A DNA stretch of 64,000 nt. Origin: Ectothiorhodosinus mongolicus (GTDB taxonomy: Bacteria > Pseudomonadota > Gammaproteobacteria > Ectothiorhodospirales > Ectothiorhodospiraceae). The translations under genes and the position numbers were made by a program. The notes below the pieces were generated by a model. The model was not told where the DNA came from. It saw only the letters and a program-made list of their open reading frames with translations, and made no database searches. This document shows, one piece after another, positions 26,555-36,874 of this stretch (the stretch's first letter is position 1; each line of letters begins with the position of its first letter). The DNA lies in assembly GCF_022406875.1 (NCBI RefSeq), contig NZ_CP023018.1, positions 531,575 to 595,574 of the forward strand. Reading direction: 5' to 3'.

Positions 26555-29032
26555 ATGCTGGAAACCGTCGACACCGCGATTGCTTCTGAAGAAGACATGC
26601 TCTCCTGTGATCGGGAGACTCTTCGGGCCGCTATTGAAGACGCCCTGATACACACCATCGGTAAAGATCCACAGATCGCCACACGTCGAGATTGGATGCA
26701 TGCAGTAGCCCACGTGGTCCGAGCGCGCATGGTCGAGCGGCGTATGTACACCCGCCGCGCCTTCATGAAAAAACAAGCCAAGCGCGTCTACTACCTCTCC
26801 ATGGAATATCTCATTGGGCGCATGCTGCTCAATAGTCTGCTTAACCTTGAGTTTTATGAGAACTGCCGCGATGCCCTAGCGGACCTAGGCCAGGACCTTC
26901 ATGAGCTGATTGATGTCGAGATGGACGCCGCTCTTGGCAACGGCGGATTGGGCCGCCTGGCCGCGTGTATTCTCGATGCCATGGCGACCCTGGCGCTGCC
27001 CGGCGGCGGCTATGGTATCCGCTATGAATTCGGCATGTTCAATCAGCAAATCGAACACGGCGAACAAGTCGAACACCCAGACAACTGGCTGCGTTACGGT
27101 AACCCATGGGAATTACCCCGACCGGAAAAGGTCTACATGGTGCACTTTTACGGCCATGTCGTGGAGCACCAAGAGCGGGGCCAAACCCACTACCACTGGG
27201 AAGATGGCGAAGAAGTCGTGGCCATGGCCTATGACCTATTAACCCCCGGCTTTGGCAAAAAGAACGTCAACAGCCTACGCCTGTGGGCTGCCAAAGCCTC
27301 GCGGGACTTCAACCTCAAATATTTTAATGAAGGCGATTACATTGGCGCGGTGCAAGACAAGATTGGCTCTGAGACCATCTCCATGGTGCTCTACCCCAAT
27401 GACGCCACAGCCATAGGCCGCGAACTGCGCCTCAAACAAGAATACTTCTTTGTCTCCGCCTCGGTGCAAGACATCATCGCCCGGCATCTGGATCTGGGTT
27501 ACGCGGTAGATCAATTGGGTGACAAAGTCGCAATTCAGCTCAATGACACCCATCCGGCGCTGACGGTGGCGGAATTAATGCGTCTTCTGATGGATGAACA
27601 TCATATGGATTGGCACAAGGCTTGGACGATCACCCAGGCCGTTTGCGCTTACACCAACCACACTCTCATGCCAGAGGCTTTAGAAACCTGGCCCATAGCG
27701 CTCATGGATCGGGTTCTGCCCCGCCACATGCAAATTATTTTCGATATCAATTTCCATTTCTTGAATGAAGTGCGTCGCCATTTCCCCGGCGATAATGCCA
27801 TCGCCCGACGCTTATCAATTATCGATGAAGAGGGCGAACGCCGCGTACGCATGGCCCATTTGGCGGTTGTTGGCTCTCATCGCGTCAACGGCGTGGCTGC
27901 TTTGCATACCGAGCTGCTTAAGCGCTACCTATTCCATGACTTCCATCGACTCTGGCCCGAGCGGTTCGTGAATATCACCAACGGCATTACGCCACGGCTT
28001 TGGCTGCATCAAGCCAATCCCGGTCTGTGTCAGCTGATTTCAGAACATTGCGGCCGCGACTGGATCGCGGACCTAGGACAGTTAAAACAACTCGAACCCC
28101 TAGCCGAGGACCCGGCATTTCGTGCCCGCTTCCGCGAAATCAAAAATGCCAATAAGCAGCGCTTAGCTAAGCTGATCCATCAACAACTGGGGCTCACCGT
28201 AAACCCTGAGGCCCTATTCGATGTGCAAATCAAGCGTATCCATGAATACAAACGACAGATGCTGAATATTTTGCACATCGTTGCCTACTATAACCGCATC
28301 CGCGATGGCCGCAGCGACGAACAAGCACAGCGCGTCAGTATTTTTGCAGGCAAAGCAGCACCCTCCTATATGCGCGCCAAGCAGATTATTCGTTTGATCA
28401 ATGATGTGGCTGAAGTCGTCAATCATGATCCAGTCGTGCGTAAGAAACAGCAGGTCGCTTTCCTGCCCAATTACGAGGTCAGCAGCGCTTCCGTTATTAT
28501 CCCGGCCGCCGATTTATCCGAGCAGATCTCGACCGCCGGCACCGAAGCCTCGGGCACTGGCAATATGAAGCTGGCTCTGAATGGCGCTATGACGTTAGGC
28601 ACCCTCGATGGCGCCAATATCGAGATTCGTGAAGCCGTGGGCGAGGATAACTTCTTTATCTTTGGCATGAACACTCAAGAAGTGGAAGACCTGCGCGCCA
28701 AGGGCTATCGACCGCGCGATTTCTATGAAGCCAATCATGAGTTACGCGAAGCGCTGGATATGATCCGCGACGGCTTTTTCTGCCCTGCCGACCCGGGGCG
28801 TTATCGAGATCTGGTGGAGGATCTTCTCGAGCATGACACCTTCATGGTGCTAGCGGATTTTGAATCCTACTTGGCTGTGCAGCAAGAAGTGGATGCGCTC
28901 TATCAACAGCCCGAAGAGTGGACCCGCAAGACCCTTTTGAATACCGCGCGCATGGGCTATTTCTCCATCGACCGAACGGTCGAGGAGTATGCCGAAAAGG
29001 TTTGGGGAATCGACCCCGAAGACTGGGGCTAA
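26555..29032 (+). CDS. glgP: Glycogen/maltodextrin phosphorylase
   Basis: 825 residues. The N-terminal half has YYLSMEYLIGRML and ALGNGGLGRLAACILDAMATL. The C-terminal half has RIHEYKRQMLN and the PLP site TEASGTGNMKLALNGA. The enzyme releases glucose 1-phosphate from glycogen, a storage polymer many autotrophic sulfur oxidisers use. A GGGGGA site precedes the ATG. It is downstream of purHD and may be read from the same transcript. Its TAA lies in the loop of a hairpin shared with the convergent rho gene. Confidence 0.96.
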   Translation: MLETVDTAIASEEDMLSCDRETLRAAIEDALIHTIGKDPQIATRRDWMHAVAHVVRARMVERRMYTRRAFMKKQAKRVYYLSMEYLIGRMLLNSLLNLEFYENCRDALADLGQDLHELIDVEMDAALGNGGLGRLAACILDAMATLALPGGGYGIRYEFGMFNQQIEHGEQVEHPDNWLRYGNPWELPRPEKVYMVHFYGHVVEHQERGQTHYHWEDGEEVVAMAYDLLTPGFGKKNVNSLRLWAAKASRDFNLKYFNEGDYIGAVQDKIGSETISMVLYPNDATAIGRELRLKQEYFFVSASVQDIIARHLDLGYAVDQLGDKVAIQLNDTHPALTVAELMRLLMDEHHMDWHKAWTITQAVCAYTNHTLMPEALETWPIALMDRVLPRHMQIIFDINFHFLNEVRRHFPGDNAIARRLSIIDEEGERRVRMAHLAVVGSHRVNGVAALHTELLKRYLFHDFHRLWPERFVNITNGITPRLWLHQANPGLCQLISEHCGRDWIADLGQLKQLEPLAEDPAFRARFREIKNANKQRLAKLIHQQLGLTVNPEALFDVQIKRIHEYKRQMLNILHIVAYYNRIRDGRSDEQAQRVSIFAGKAAPSYMRAKQIIRLINDVAEVVNHDPVVRKKQQVAFLPNYEVSSASVIIPAADLSEQISTAGTEASGTGNMKLALNGAMTLGTLDGANIEIREAVGEDNFFIFGMNTQEVEDLRAKGYRPRDFYEANHELREALDMIRDGFFCPADPGRYRDLVEDLLEHDTFMVLADFESYLAVQQEVDALYQQPEEWTRKTLLNTARMGYFSIDRTVEEYAEKVWGIDPEDWG

Positions 29033-29040
29033 TCAGCCCC
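29025..29040. other. Small palindrome containing both stop codons at the glgP/rho junction
   Basis: GGGGCT-AATC-AGCCCC forms a six-base-pair stem on either strand. The glgP TAA and the rho TGA fall in and beside the loop. There is no T-run on either side, so it is not a typical intrinsic terminator. Confidence 0.5.
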
Positions 29041-30292
29041 GCTTCATCAGATCGAAAAACTCGTTGTTGGTCTTGGTTGACTGCAGGCGACCGAGCAAGA
29101 AGTCCATGGCTTCCAGTTCGTCCATGGGGTGTAGGAACTTGCGCAGGATCCATAGCTTTTGCAACTCTTCCGGATCGGTGAGCAGCTCCTCGCGCCGGGT
29201 ACCCGAGCGATTGACATTGATGGCCGGGTAAATCCGCTTCTCAGCGATACGCCGATCAAGATGGATTTCCATGTTACCCGTGCCTTTGAATTCCTCGTAA
29301 ATCACCTCGTCCATCTTCGAGCCAGTATCCACCAAGGCGGTGGCCAAAATGGTCAGACTGCCACCCTCTTCTATGTTGCGCGCCGCGCCAAAGAAACGTT
29401 TGGGTCGATGCAAAGCGTTGGCGTCCACGCCACCGGTGAGCACTTTGCCCGATGACGGCACCACCGTGTTGTAGGCGCGCGCTAAACGGGTAATGGAGTC
29501 CAGCAAAATAACCACATCTTTTTTGTGCTCCACCAACCGCTTGGCCTTTTCTATGACCATTTCCGCAACCTGCACATGGCGAGTCGCTGGCTCATCAAAG
29601 GTGGATGAGACCACCTCACCCTGCACCATACGCGACATCTCTGTGACTTCCTCAGGACGCTCATCGATCAGCAGCACGATCAAATAAATTTCCGGGAAAT
29701 TGGCGGTGATACTCTGCGCAATATTTTGCAACATCAGAGTTTTACCAGCCTTTGGCGGGGAGACGATCAGACCACGCTGACCCTTACCAAATGGCGCGAC
29801 GATATCAATAATACGCGCCGTGATGTCCTCGGTCGATCCGTTGCCGCGCTCCACGCGCATCCGCTGATTCGGATGCAGCGGCGTGAGATTTTCAAAAAGA
29901 ACTTTATGTTTGGCCGACTCTGGAGCTTCGAAATTGATGCTGTCGACCTTGAGTAGCGCGAAGTAACGCTCACCCTCTTTGGGCGGGCGAATCTTGCCAG
30001 AAACGGTATCGCCAGTGCGCAGACTAAAGCGCCGTATCTGGCTGGGTGAGACATAGATATCGTCAGGCCCTGCCTGATAAGAGCTATCGGCACCGCGCAG
30101 AAAACCAAAGCCGTCCTGCATGATCTCCAAAACGCCATCGCCGAAAATATCTTCACCACCCTCGGCTCGCGCTTTGAGAATCGCAAAGATAATATCTTGC
30201 TTGCGCGCCCGGGCCATGCCCTCGAGATTCAGGTTCTGTGAGAGATCCACCAGCTCGGAGGCGGATTTACGTTTCAGTTCAGTCAGATTCAT
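29033..30292 (-). CDS. rho: Transcription termination factor Rho
   Basis: 419 residues. The N-terminal RNA-binding domain includes the DGFGFLRG cold-shock-like motif. The ATPase domain has P-loop [20 protein letters not shown] and the Q and R loops ([20 protein letters not shown]). The length matches E. coli Rho. It lies downstream of trxA with a 229-base gap that should contain its promoter, and the same gene order is found in E. coli. Confidence 0.98.
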   Translation of the reverse strand: MNLTELKRKSASELVDLSQNLNLEGMARARKQDIIFAILKARAEGGEDIFGDGVLEIMQDGFGFLRGADSSYQAGPDDIYVSPSQIRRFSLRTGDTVSGKIRPPKEGERYFALLKVDSINFEAPESAKHKVLFENLTPLHPNQRMRVERGNGSTEDITARIIDIVAPFGKGQRGLIVSPPKAGKTLMLQNIAQSITANFPEIYLIVLLIDERPEEVTEMSRMVQGEVVSSTFDEPATRHVQVAEMVIEKAKRLVEHKKDVVILLDSITRLARAYNTVVPSSGKVLTGGVDANALHRPKRFFGAARNIEEGGSLTILATALVDTGSKMDEVIYEEFKGTGNMEIHLDRRIAEKRIYPAINVNRSGTRREELLTDPEELQKLWILRKFLHPMDELEAMDFLLGRLQSTKTNNEFFDLMKRG

Positions 30293-30424
30293 GGGTTTTC
30301 TGGGTAATGGATCGGGGGAAGATCGCGAGTGGTTGCCGGACTACCGGTGTCAGGGATGATCTGAGGGGGTATCAGGCGAAATTCAGTAGATGACAGCCAG
30401 TAGCGTTAAGACCCACAGCCACTG

Positions 30425-30433
30425 TGCTATAGT
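30425..30433 (+). promoter_or_regulatory. Extended -10 promoter element between rho and trxA, plus strand
   Basis: TG-C-TATAGT is a good extended -10 element. A weak -35 (TTAAGA) lies 16 bases upstream. The start would be near 30440, and the hairpin at 30483-30513 would end a transcript of about 74 bases that contains no gene. Confidence 0.35.
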
Positions 30434-30482
30434 AATTCGCGGAAAATACCAGTTTCGATCCGAACTGTCTAGTCTTTGTGTC

Positions 30483-30513
30483 AAGCCCCACGGCAAACCC
30501 GAGGGGCTTTTAA
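30483..30513. terminator. Hairpin terminator after trxA
   Basis: AAGCCCC-A-CGG-CAAAC-CCG-A-GGGGCTT forms a long stem with one mismatch. Four T residues follow on the plus strand. On the minus strand it lies just past the trxA stop but lacks a T-run, so plus-strand termination is better supported. Confidence 0.55.
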
Positions 30514-30521
30514 AGCATCAA

Positions 30522-30845
30522 TCAGATGTTTTGATCGATAAAAGCAGCGAGCTGTGACTTTGACAGAGCGCCTACCTTGGTGGCTTCCACGTTACCGCCC
30601 TTGAACAACATCAGGGTGGGAATCCCGCGGATCCCATATTTGGGTGGTGTGGCTGGATTTTCATCGATATTGAGCTTGGCGACCTTTAATTTACCGGCAT
30701 ATTCTGCGGCAATCTCATCCAAAATCGGAGCAATCATTTTGCAAGGTCCACACCATTCGGCCCAGTAATCAACCAATACAGGCTGATCGGATTGAAGAAC
30801 ATCACTGTCGAAATTGGCATCCGTGACATGGTTAATTTGACTCAC
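30522..30845 (-). CDS. trxA: Thioredoxin
   Basis: 107 residues with the redox motif WCGPCK in [14 protein letters not shown] and the cis-proline region [12 protein letters not shown]. It is a general cytoplasmic protein disulfide reductase. The frame is open to an ATG at 30887, but the GTG at 30845 has GGAGG nine bases before it and gives the normal N-terminus (SQINHVTD). It is divergent from rhlB and upstream of rho, an arrangement also found in E. coli. Confidence 0.96.
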   Translation of the reverse strand: MSQINHVTDANFDSDVLQSDQPVLVDYWAEWCGPCKMIAPILDEIAAEYAGKLKVAKLNIDENPATPPKYGIRGIPTLMLFKGGNVEATKVGALSKSQLAAFIDQNI

Positions 30846-30953
30846 TGCGCAAGACCTCCGGTTAGAATACAGCCAAGTAAACCGCATTCTCAGCCCATTC
30901 CACTCAGTATTTCAAGTGCGCGTGGGCAACCGTCAACCAAAGAATCCTAATCC

Positions 30954-32216
30954 ATGTCTGAACAGCATCTCAGCAATACCGAATTCAACGCCCTAGAACT
31001 TCCCGATAGTTTACGACAAGGCCTAGCGGACGCCGGCTTCACCCAATGCACGCCGATTCAAGCTCTAGCCCTACCCCATGCTTTGCAGGGGCAGGATGTC
31101 GCCGGTCAGGCACAAACCGGGACGGGAAAGACCGCGGCGTTCCTGATCACTGTGTTCACGCATTTGCTCACCAAACCAGAACCTGAGCAACGCAACATCA
31201 ACGATGTGAGAGCGTTGATCTTAGCCCCGACCCGTGAGTTAGCCATTCAAATACACAAGGATGCTGTGTCGCTGGGCGCCCATACCGGACTCAAGCTCGG
31301 TCTGGCTTATGGCGGCACCGATTACGACAAACAGCGCCAACAACTCGCCGAAGGCGTGGATATTTTGATTGGTACGCCGGGGCGCATCATTGATTACTTC
31401 AAACAGAAAGTCTTTTCGCTGAAAAAGACCCAAGTCTTGGTGCTGGATGAGGCTGACCGCATGTTCGATCTCGGCTTCATCAAAGACATTCGATTTCTGC
31501 TGCGGCGCATGAGCCCACCGGCAGAACGCCAATCCATGCTGTTCTCCGCGACGCTGTCTTTTCGCGTGATGGAGCTGGCCTATGAACATATGAATAACCC
31601 CATCAAACTGCAGACGCAGGATGAACAAATCACCGCTAAGCGCGTCCGTCAGTCGGTGTATTACCCCGCCAACGATCAGAAGATCCCTTTGCTGATCGGC
31701 TTGATGCGGCAGTGGCAACCCGAGCGTTCAATAGTGTTCGTTAACACCAAGCATGTTGCCGAAAGGCTGACCGACTGGCTGCAGGCCAATGGCATCACGA
31801 CAGCCCTGCTCTCAGGTGATGTGCCACAGCGCAAGCGCGAAAAATTGCTTGCTCAGTTCGAGCAGGGCGACTACCGCGTGCTGGTGGCCACTGATGTGGC
31901 TGCGCGAGGTCTGCATATCCCAGATGTCTCGCATGTATTCAATTTTGATCTACCGCAGTCCGGCGAGGACTACACCCACCGCATCGGTCGCACCGGTCGC
32001 GCCGGTCGCGAGGGCGACGCCATCAGCTTCGCCTGCGAAGACTACGCCTTCTATTTGCCTGAGATCGAAGAGTACATCGGCGTGAAAATTCCCGCCGCAA
32101 TGACAGAAGATAGCCTACTGGCCAGTGAACTGAGCAAACCGCCGCGCCGCGAACGTGCTCCGCGCGCCGGCACTCCGAGACCCCAAAGGGGTACGACCCC
32201 ACGCCGCCACCGTTAA
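30954..32216 (+). CDS. rhlB: ATP-dependent RNA helicase RhlB
   Basis: 420 residues of a DEAD-box helicase with, in order, the Q motif ([14 protein letters not shown]), [23 protein letters not shown] in [13 protein letters not shown] and [10 protein letters not shown]. The C-terminal tail is basic and R/P-rich. The position divergent from trxA-rho and the close similarity to E. coli RhlB, a degradosome component, support the name. A long perfect palindrome begins at its stop codon. Confidence 0.95.
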   Translation: MSEQHLSNTEFNALELPDSLRQGLADAGFTQCTPIQALALPHALQGQDVAGQAQTGTGKTAAFLITVFTHLLTKPEPEQRNINDVRALILAPTRELAIQIHKDAVSLGAHTGLKLGLAYGGTDYDKQRQQLAEGVDILIGTPGRIIDYFKQKVFSLKKTQVLVLDEADRMFDLGFIKDIRFLLRRMSPPAERQSMLFSATLSFRVMELAYEHMNNPIKLQTQDEQITAKRVRQSVYYPANDQKIPLLIGLMRQWQPERSIVFVNTKHVAERLTDWLQANGITTALLSGDVPQRKREKLLAQFEQGDYRVLVATDVAARGLHIPDVSHVFNFDLPQSGEDYTHRIGRTGRAGREGDAISFACEDYAFYLPEIEEYIGVKIPAAMTEDSLLASELSKPPRRERAPRAGTPRPQRGTTPRRHR

Positions 32217-32269
32217 AAAATGGGGACGGATTTATTTTTCGAAGAAAAATAAATCCGTCCCCATTTTTT
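32215..32269. repeat. Perfect 26-base inverted repeat acting as bidirectional terminator
   Basis: Two arms of 26 bases (AAAAAATGGGGACGGATTTA... and its exact complement) flank a three-base GAA loop. The arms begin and end in six A and six T residues, so either strand gives a hairpin plus U-run. It overlaps the rhlB stop on one side and supplies the TAA stop of soeC on the other. The GGGGACGGATTTATTTTT core resembles repeats seen in many gammaproteobacterial genomes (recall, not a search). Confidence 0.95.
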
Positions 32270-33209
32270 ACGTGTGTTGGCGGCCGTGGTAGAGCATGAC
32301 GGCGTGGCGCGCTTCCGCAAAGAACAGCCAGCGCTCCAAGCCCACACCCGCTAGCGCCGATGGCACCGCCAGCACCAACCAAAACACGGAAGCCCCCAGC
32401 AAGATCCAAGATAGCAGAAGAATGGGCAGCACAAAGCCCAGGCCATACACGCCTAAGCGCACTTGGCCAATGACCTGAGCACCGGGGTCATAACCAAACT
32501 CACGGGTCAGAAAAGTGCCCGCAGTATGGCCAGGATCCATCATGCGCACCGTGCCCCGGGTAAAGCCCGTCGCGGTATTAATCGTCGGACCGCTGGGTTC
32601 GCGAATCCACACGTAGTAGATCCATTTGAGCAGGGCCGCCAGCACCAACAGACTGAGCGCCATAGCCACCAGTGGCTCACTACGTCCCTGAAATACAGCA
32701 TGTACGGCTACCAACAAAACAGCCCCCAGAGCCAGCCCCAACATCAAATAATTCGCCGGAGTTAAGGCAGTATTCCACTGACGAATGGTTTTCAAACTGG
32801 CATAAATCATCCCCGTACAAAATACCGTCAGGCCGGCCAAAGCCACACTAATCAGACCCATAGCCATGGTAAAACCGCCAGGCTCCAACGCTCCACCGCG
32901 CAAAATCGATAAGCCATACAAAAGCGCAAATGGATAAAATCCAATCGCCAACACCGCCTCACGTGATAACCACGAGGTACGCACACGCATCACCGCACGC
33001 CAAGCGTTTTTGGGATTGGCCAAGTGCTGGGTAGAAGACACGAGGCCGGTAGTGATCAACGCCAGCGCCAAGCCCAGCTGAACCACCAATTCAGAGGTGC
33101 CCGGGTCGGGATAACCACCAAAAACATGCAGTAAGGCCACCAGCATAAACAACCCGTAGCCAGCACCGGACATCACGGTAAATAAAATGACAGATAAAGC
33201 AGGATGCAT
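32268..33209 (-). CDS. soeC: Membrane anchor subunit of sulfite dehydrogenase (SoeC, DmsC-like)
   Basis: 313 residues with about eight membrane segments. The sequence resembles the DmsC/NrfD-type quinone-interacting anchors (GLVSSTQHLANPKNAWRA and SWLSREAVL). With SoeA and SoeB it forms a cytoplasm-facing complex that oxidises sulfite and passes electrons to quinone. AAGGA precedes the ATG. The stop codon lies inside the long palindrome that terminates rhlB from the other side. Confidence 0.88.
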   Translation of the reverse strand: MHPALSVILFTVMSGAGYGLFMLVALLHVFGGYPDPGTSELVVQLGLALALITTGLVSSTQHLANPKNAWRAVMRVRTSWLSREAVLAIGFYPFALLYGLSILRGGALEPGGFTMAMGLISVALAGLTVFCTGMIYASLKTIRQWNTALTPANYLMLGLALGAVLLVAVHAVFQGRSEPLVAMALSLLVLAALLKWIYYVWIREPSGPTINTATGFTRGTVRMMDPGHTAGTFLTREFGYDPGAQVIGQVRLGVYGLGFVLPILLLSWILLGASVFWLVLAVPSALAGVGLERWLFFAEARHAVMLYHGRQHT

Positions 33210-33236
33210 GAGCGGTTTTCCTTGTGCCGATATCGC

Positions 33237-33932
33237 TTAACGGGCAATGGCCTGATTCACCCAGTCTTTGACGTTGTCGATCAAACTCTTACTGCGCACG
33301 TCATCGGTGGGTATGGGGCGCGAAACGCGCGGTGGCAAATATGCATTGGTCGGCTTATAACCCAACTCAGGCATCAGCTTTTGACCCGCACGCTCACGCG
33401 TCAGACGACTAACCTCAGAATCCGGATCATCAAAATCACCAAAAAAGCGCGCATGCGCAGGGCAAGTAATCACACAAGCGGGCTGACGATCTTCCGGCGC
33501 CAAGTTTTCATCATAAATGCGGTCGACGCACAGCGTGCATTTTTTCATTACGCCATCGGTCGGATCCAACTCGCGCGCTCCATAGGGACACGCCCAAGCG
33601 CACAGATTACACCCCATGCACTTATCTTGATCGACCAGCACAATGCCGTCTTCTTTGCGCTTATACGATGCGCCAGTCGGACACACCGTGACACAGTCGG
33701 CATCCTCACAATGCATACAAGACATCGGCATATTGACGGTCTTATTGTGTGGATAGTCCCCGACTTCAAAATTTCGGATGCGGTTAAACCAGACGCCGCT
33801 GGGTTCTGCGCCATAGGGAGCTAGGTCCGTTAGCGGACCGGTGGTTCCCGAGGTGTTCCACTGTTTACAAGCCACCGCACAGGCATGACAGCCCACGCAG
33901 GTATCCAAATCAATCACAAGTCCAAGTCGCAT
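33237..33932 (-). CDS. soeB: Iron-sulfur subunit of sulfite dehydrogenase (SoeB)
   Basis: 231 residues with four ferredoxin-type cysteine groups: CVGCHACAVAC, CMHCEDADCVTVCP, CMGCNLCAWACP and CTLCVDRI with a later CVITCP. This is the DmsB/NrfC arrangement for four [4Fe-4S] clusters that relay electrons from SoeA to SoeC. There is no signal peptide, consistent with a cytoplasmic side. AAGGAG precedes the ATG. The gene lies between soeA (18 bases) and soeC (27 bases) in one operon. Confidence 0.92.
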   Translation of the reverse strand: MRLGLVIDLDTCVGCHACAVACKQWNTSGTTGPLTDLAPYGAEPSGVWFNRIRNFEVGDYPHNKTVNMPMSCMHCEDADCVTVCPTGASYKRKEDGIVLVDQDKCMGCNLCAWACPYGARELDPTDGVMKKCTLCVDRIYDENLAPEDRQPACVITCPAHARFFGDFDDPDSEVSRLTRERAGQKLMPELGYKPTNAYLPPRVSRPIPTDDVRSKSLIDNVKDWVNQAIAR

Positions 33933-33950
33933 GCGGGCGCTCCTTTGCGA

Positions 33951-36851
33951 TTAGCGCTGATGCTTGCCGCGAGCCAGAATATCGTCCAAAGGACGCTCTA
34001 GGTTCACAGCTTGATGGGTTTGATAACGCAATACGTCGGGCGATTCCGGCATACCCGGCAACGCTTTCAAAGTGTCAAATTGTGGCCAAGATCCCTCTTC
34101 ATGGGCCGGGGCCGGAGTGATCTTCACCCGCAGGTCATACCAAGCCGCCTGACCAGTCACAGGATCCGAGTTGGTAATCGCATCCACAGCATCGCCTTTT
34201 TTCGGGAGTAGCTCAGAGATCAGATGATTGAGTAAAAAGCCCTTGCGCGCCTCATCGGCATCGGCCTTCAAGCCCCAGGCACCGGACTGTTTACCAATCG
34301 CGTTCCAAGTCCAAACGGTATCGGTCTGCGTGCCCTCAATCAGCTTGACTTGCACCCGAATCTTACCGTTATGCGACTCAACATAGACCCAGCTGTCATC
34401 CTTAATCCCCATGGATTCGGCCTTGGCACGGTTCATATAAAGCCGGTTGCCCGCACAAATCTGCCGCAACCACGCATTCTGCGAGTCCCAGGAGTGGTAC
34501 ATAAACATCGGTCGCTGCGTCACCGCAAAGAACGGATATTCGGCCTCACTTACCCGCGTCTGTTCAATCGGCTCATACCAAATCGGCAAGGGGTCAAAAA
34601 ACTCGGCTAAGCGGGCCTTATGCTCCTCCCGCATAGGCATAGGACCGTCATAAAGACCCTGACCCGCCAGCTTAAAGCGCTGCTGTGACTCGGCATAAAG
34701 CTCAATGACAATCGGGTCAGTCGAACCGTTCCAACCGGCATGCTTAGCGAGCTCAAGATAGCTTTGGTTACAAAAACGATAATACTTTTGATCATCTTCG
34801 AGATGATGCACAAAAAAGCACTGGTTCTCGGCATAAGCTTCCCACTGCTTCGGGTTGGGCTCACCGCGCAGACTCTTCTCGCCGTCCTTGCCACGCCATC
34901 CCGAGAGAAAGCCAATACCCGGCTCTTTCTCAAAATAGGTGATGAAATCTTTGTAAGAGTCATATTTGGGCTGACCATCTTCACCCGTGAATGCCGGAAA
35001 TTTCAGGCGTCCGGCCAAATCCACCAACACCTCTTGCCAGGCGCGCACATCACGATCCAAATCCAAAATGGGCTGGCGAATCGAATCCGCCGCAGCATGA
35101 GGCTCGGAGATAGGCCGATCCAGCATGGAGATTGTGTCGTATCGCTCCAAATACGTGGTATCGGGTAATACCAAATCCGCAAACTGCACCGTCTCGGAGT
35201 GGAACGCATCGGAGACCACCAAAAACGGGATCTTATACTCGCCGCTGGCATCTTTTTCGCGCAGCATATCCATCACCTGACTGGTGTTCATGGTCGAGTT
35301 CCAAGCCATATTAGCCATGAACAAAATCAAGGTATCAATGGGATAGGGATCACCCTTGACGGCATTGGTAATCACCATATGCATCAGGCCATGGTTGGCC
35401 ACCGGCGCATCCCAAGAATAGGCCTTATCGATACGCAGCGGATTGCCCTCAGCATCGATCACCAGATCCTCGGGCGCGGTTGGAAAGCCCAGCGGCGGAC
35501 TTTTCAGCGGCGTATTCGGCGCCATCTCCTTGGCCGGCTTGATACCTGGCGGGACATGTTTGGGATAAGGCGGCTTGGCCAAGTGACCGCCGGGCACATC
35601 AATACTGCCCAAAAGAATCTGCAAGAAATGAATCGCACGACAGGTCTGAAAGCCATTGGAATGCGCAGAAATCCCGCGCATTGCGTGCATCGACACGGGG
35701 CGACCAATGAACTTATCGTGTTTACGGCCATAGGCATCAGTCCATTCACAGGCTATCTCGATGCTCTCTTTAAATGCCACATGCGCCATCTCCAAAGCCA
35801 TGCGTTCGATCTGCTCGGCTGAGACGCCGCAGCGCTCGGCTACATTCTCCGGCGCATACTCAGCATCCAGATAACGCTCGGCCAGAAGCGTCATCACGGT
35901 TTTCACGGGTCGGCCATCAGGCGCCGTAAAATCACCGAACATGGCGGGCTTAATGCCGGTCTGTGAGGCATCTACCGCGGCATTTTTATCCTGATCCCAG
36001 CAAAGCGGCTTGCCATCGGCATCGCGCAGTACCAAGCCATGCCCTTTCTGCCCCGGCGTATGCACAATCAGCCAAGGCGCATTGGTATAGCGAATCAGGT
36101 ATTCCCAGTCGAACTGCGAATGTCTGAGCAGCACATGCACCATCGACAAAGCCAACAGGCCATCAGTACCCGGACGAATCGGCACCCACTCATCAGCAAT
36201 CGCCTGATAACCGGTACGCACAGGGTTAATCGAGACGAATTTGCCGCCCCGACGCTTGAGTTGTTCCAGACCGATCTTGATCGGATTAGAGGCATGATCT
36301 TCGGCCACGCCCCACAGCATGAAATACTTGGTGCGCTCCCAATCTGGATCACCAAACTCCCAGAAGGCATGACCCATGGTGTACAGCCCACCGGCGGCCA
36401 TATTCACCGAACAAAAACCGCCATGCGCCGCCCAGTTGATGGTGCCAAACTGCGTTGCCCACAATCCGGTCAGAGCCTGCATCTGATCGCGACCCGTGAA
36501 AAACGCCAGCTTTTTGGGATCGGTGGCACGAATATGCGCCAGACGCTCGGTCAGCATCTCCAAGGCCTGGTCCCAGGAAATTGGCTCGAACTCACCAGCC
36601 CCACGCTCAGTACCGGGTTTGCGCAGCAGCGGCTGACGCAGCCGCGCTGGCGACTGCTGCTTCATAATGCCCGCATTGCCCTTGGCGCACAGCACGCCTT
36701 TATTCACCGGATGGTTGCGGTTCCCTTGGATATATCGGACCTTGTTGTCCTCCACGGTAACTTTGATACCGCAGCGACAAGCGCACATATAGCAGGTCGT
36801 GTACTTCGTCTGCTGCGCCCCGTGGTCCTCGAATACCGGCAATGCCTTCAT
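33951..36851 (-). CDS. soeA: Molybdopterin catalytic subunit of sulfite dehydrogenase (SoeA)
   Basis: 966 residues of the DMSO-reductase family. The N-terminal [4Fe-4S] site is C20-x2-C23-x3-C27 with C55 in GVLCAKGN. The region GGFCSVNMAAGG probably provides the molybdenum ligand. There is no Tat signal, which separates it from periplasmic PsrA/PhsA and fits SoeA. In sulfur oxidisers the enzyme oxidises sulfite to sulfate in the cytoplasm. GGTGAGG precedes the ATG. The group of GAAAC/GTTTC half-sites lies just upstream. A different cytoplasmic molybdoenzyme cannot be excluded, but the whole sulfur context supports Soe. Confidence 0.9.
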   Translation of the reverse strand: MKALPVFEDHGAQQTKYTTCYMCACRCGIKVTVEDNKVRYIQGNRNHPVNKGVLCAKGNAGIMKQQSPARLRQPLLRKPGTERGAGEFEPISWDQALEMLTERLAHIRATDPKKLAFFTGRDQMQALTGLWATQFGTINWAAHGGFCSVNMAAGGLYTMGHAFWEFGDPDWERTKYFMLWGVAEDHASNPIKIGLEQLKRRGGKFVSINPVRTGYQAIADEWVPIRPGTDGLLALSMVHVLLRHSQFDWEYLIRYTNAPWLIVHTPGQKGHGLVLRDADGKPLCWDQDKNAAVDASQTGIKPAMFGDFTAPDGRPVKTVMTLLAERYLDAEYAPENVAERCGVSAEQIERMALEMAHVAFKESIEIACEWTDAYGRKHDKFIGRPVSMHAMRGISAHSNGFQTCRAIHFLQILLGSIDVPGGHLAKPPYPKHVPPGIKPAKEMAPNTPLKSPPLGFPTAPEDLVIDAEGNPLRIDKAYSWDAPVANHGLMHMVITNAVKGDPYPIDTLILFMANMAWNSTMNTSQVMDMLREKDASGEYKIPFLVVSDAFHSETVQFADLVLPDTTYLERYDTISMLDRPISEPHAAADSIRQPILDLDRDVRAWQEVLVDLAGRLKFPAFTGEDGQPKYDSYKDFITYFEKEPGIGFLSGWRGKDGEKSLRGEPNPKQWEAYAENQCFFVHHLEDDQKYYRFCNQSYLELAKHAGWNGSTDPIVIELYAESQQRFKLAGQGLYDGPMPMREEHKARLAEFFDPLPIWYEPIEQTRVSEAEYPFFAVTQRPMFMYHSWDSQNAWLRQICAGNRLYMNRAKAESMGIKDDSWVYVESHNGKIRVQVKLIEGTQTDTVWTWNAIGKQSGAWGLKADADEARKGFLLNHLISELLPKKGDAVDAITNSDPVTGQAAWYDLRVKITPAPAHEEGSWPQFDTLKALPGMPESPDVLRYQTHQAVNLERPLDDILARGKHQR

Positions 36852-36874
36852 GCCTCACCATCCATTTTTTTATG

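Noticed and set aside
25937-26776. 279-codon minus-strand ORF opposite purD and glgP
   Set aside because: It spans two genes on the other strand with clear family motifs. It is a reading-frame shadow.
33204-33824. 206-codon plus-strand ORF opposite soeB
   Set aside because: It mirrors the cysteine-rich coding region of soeB, has biased composition (rich in R, H, I, T) and no ribosome-binding site.
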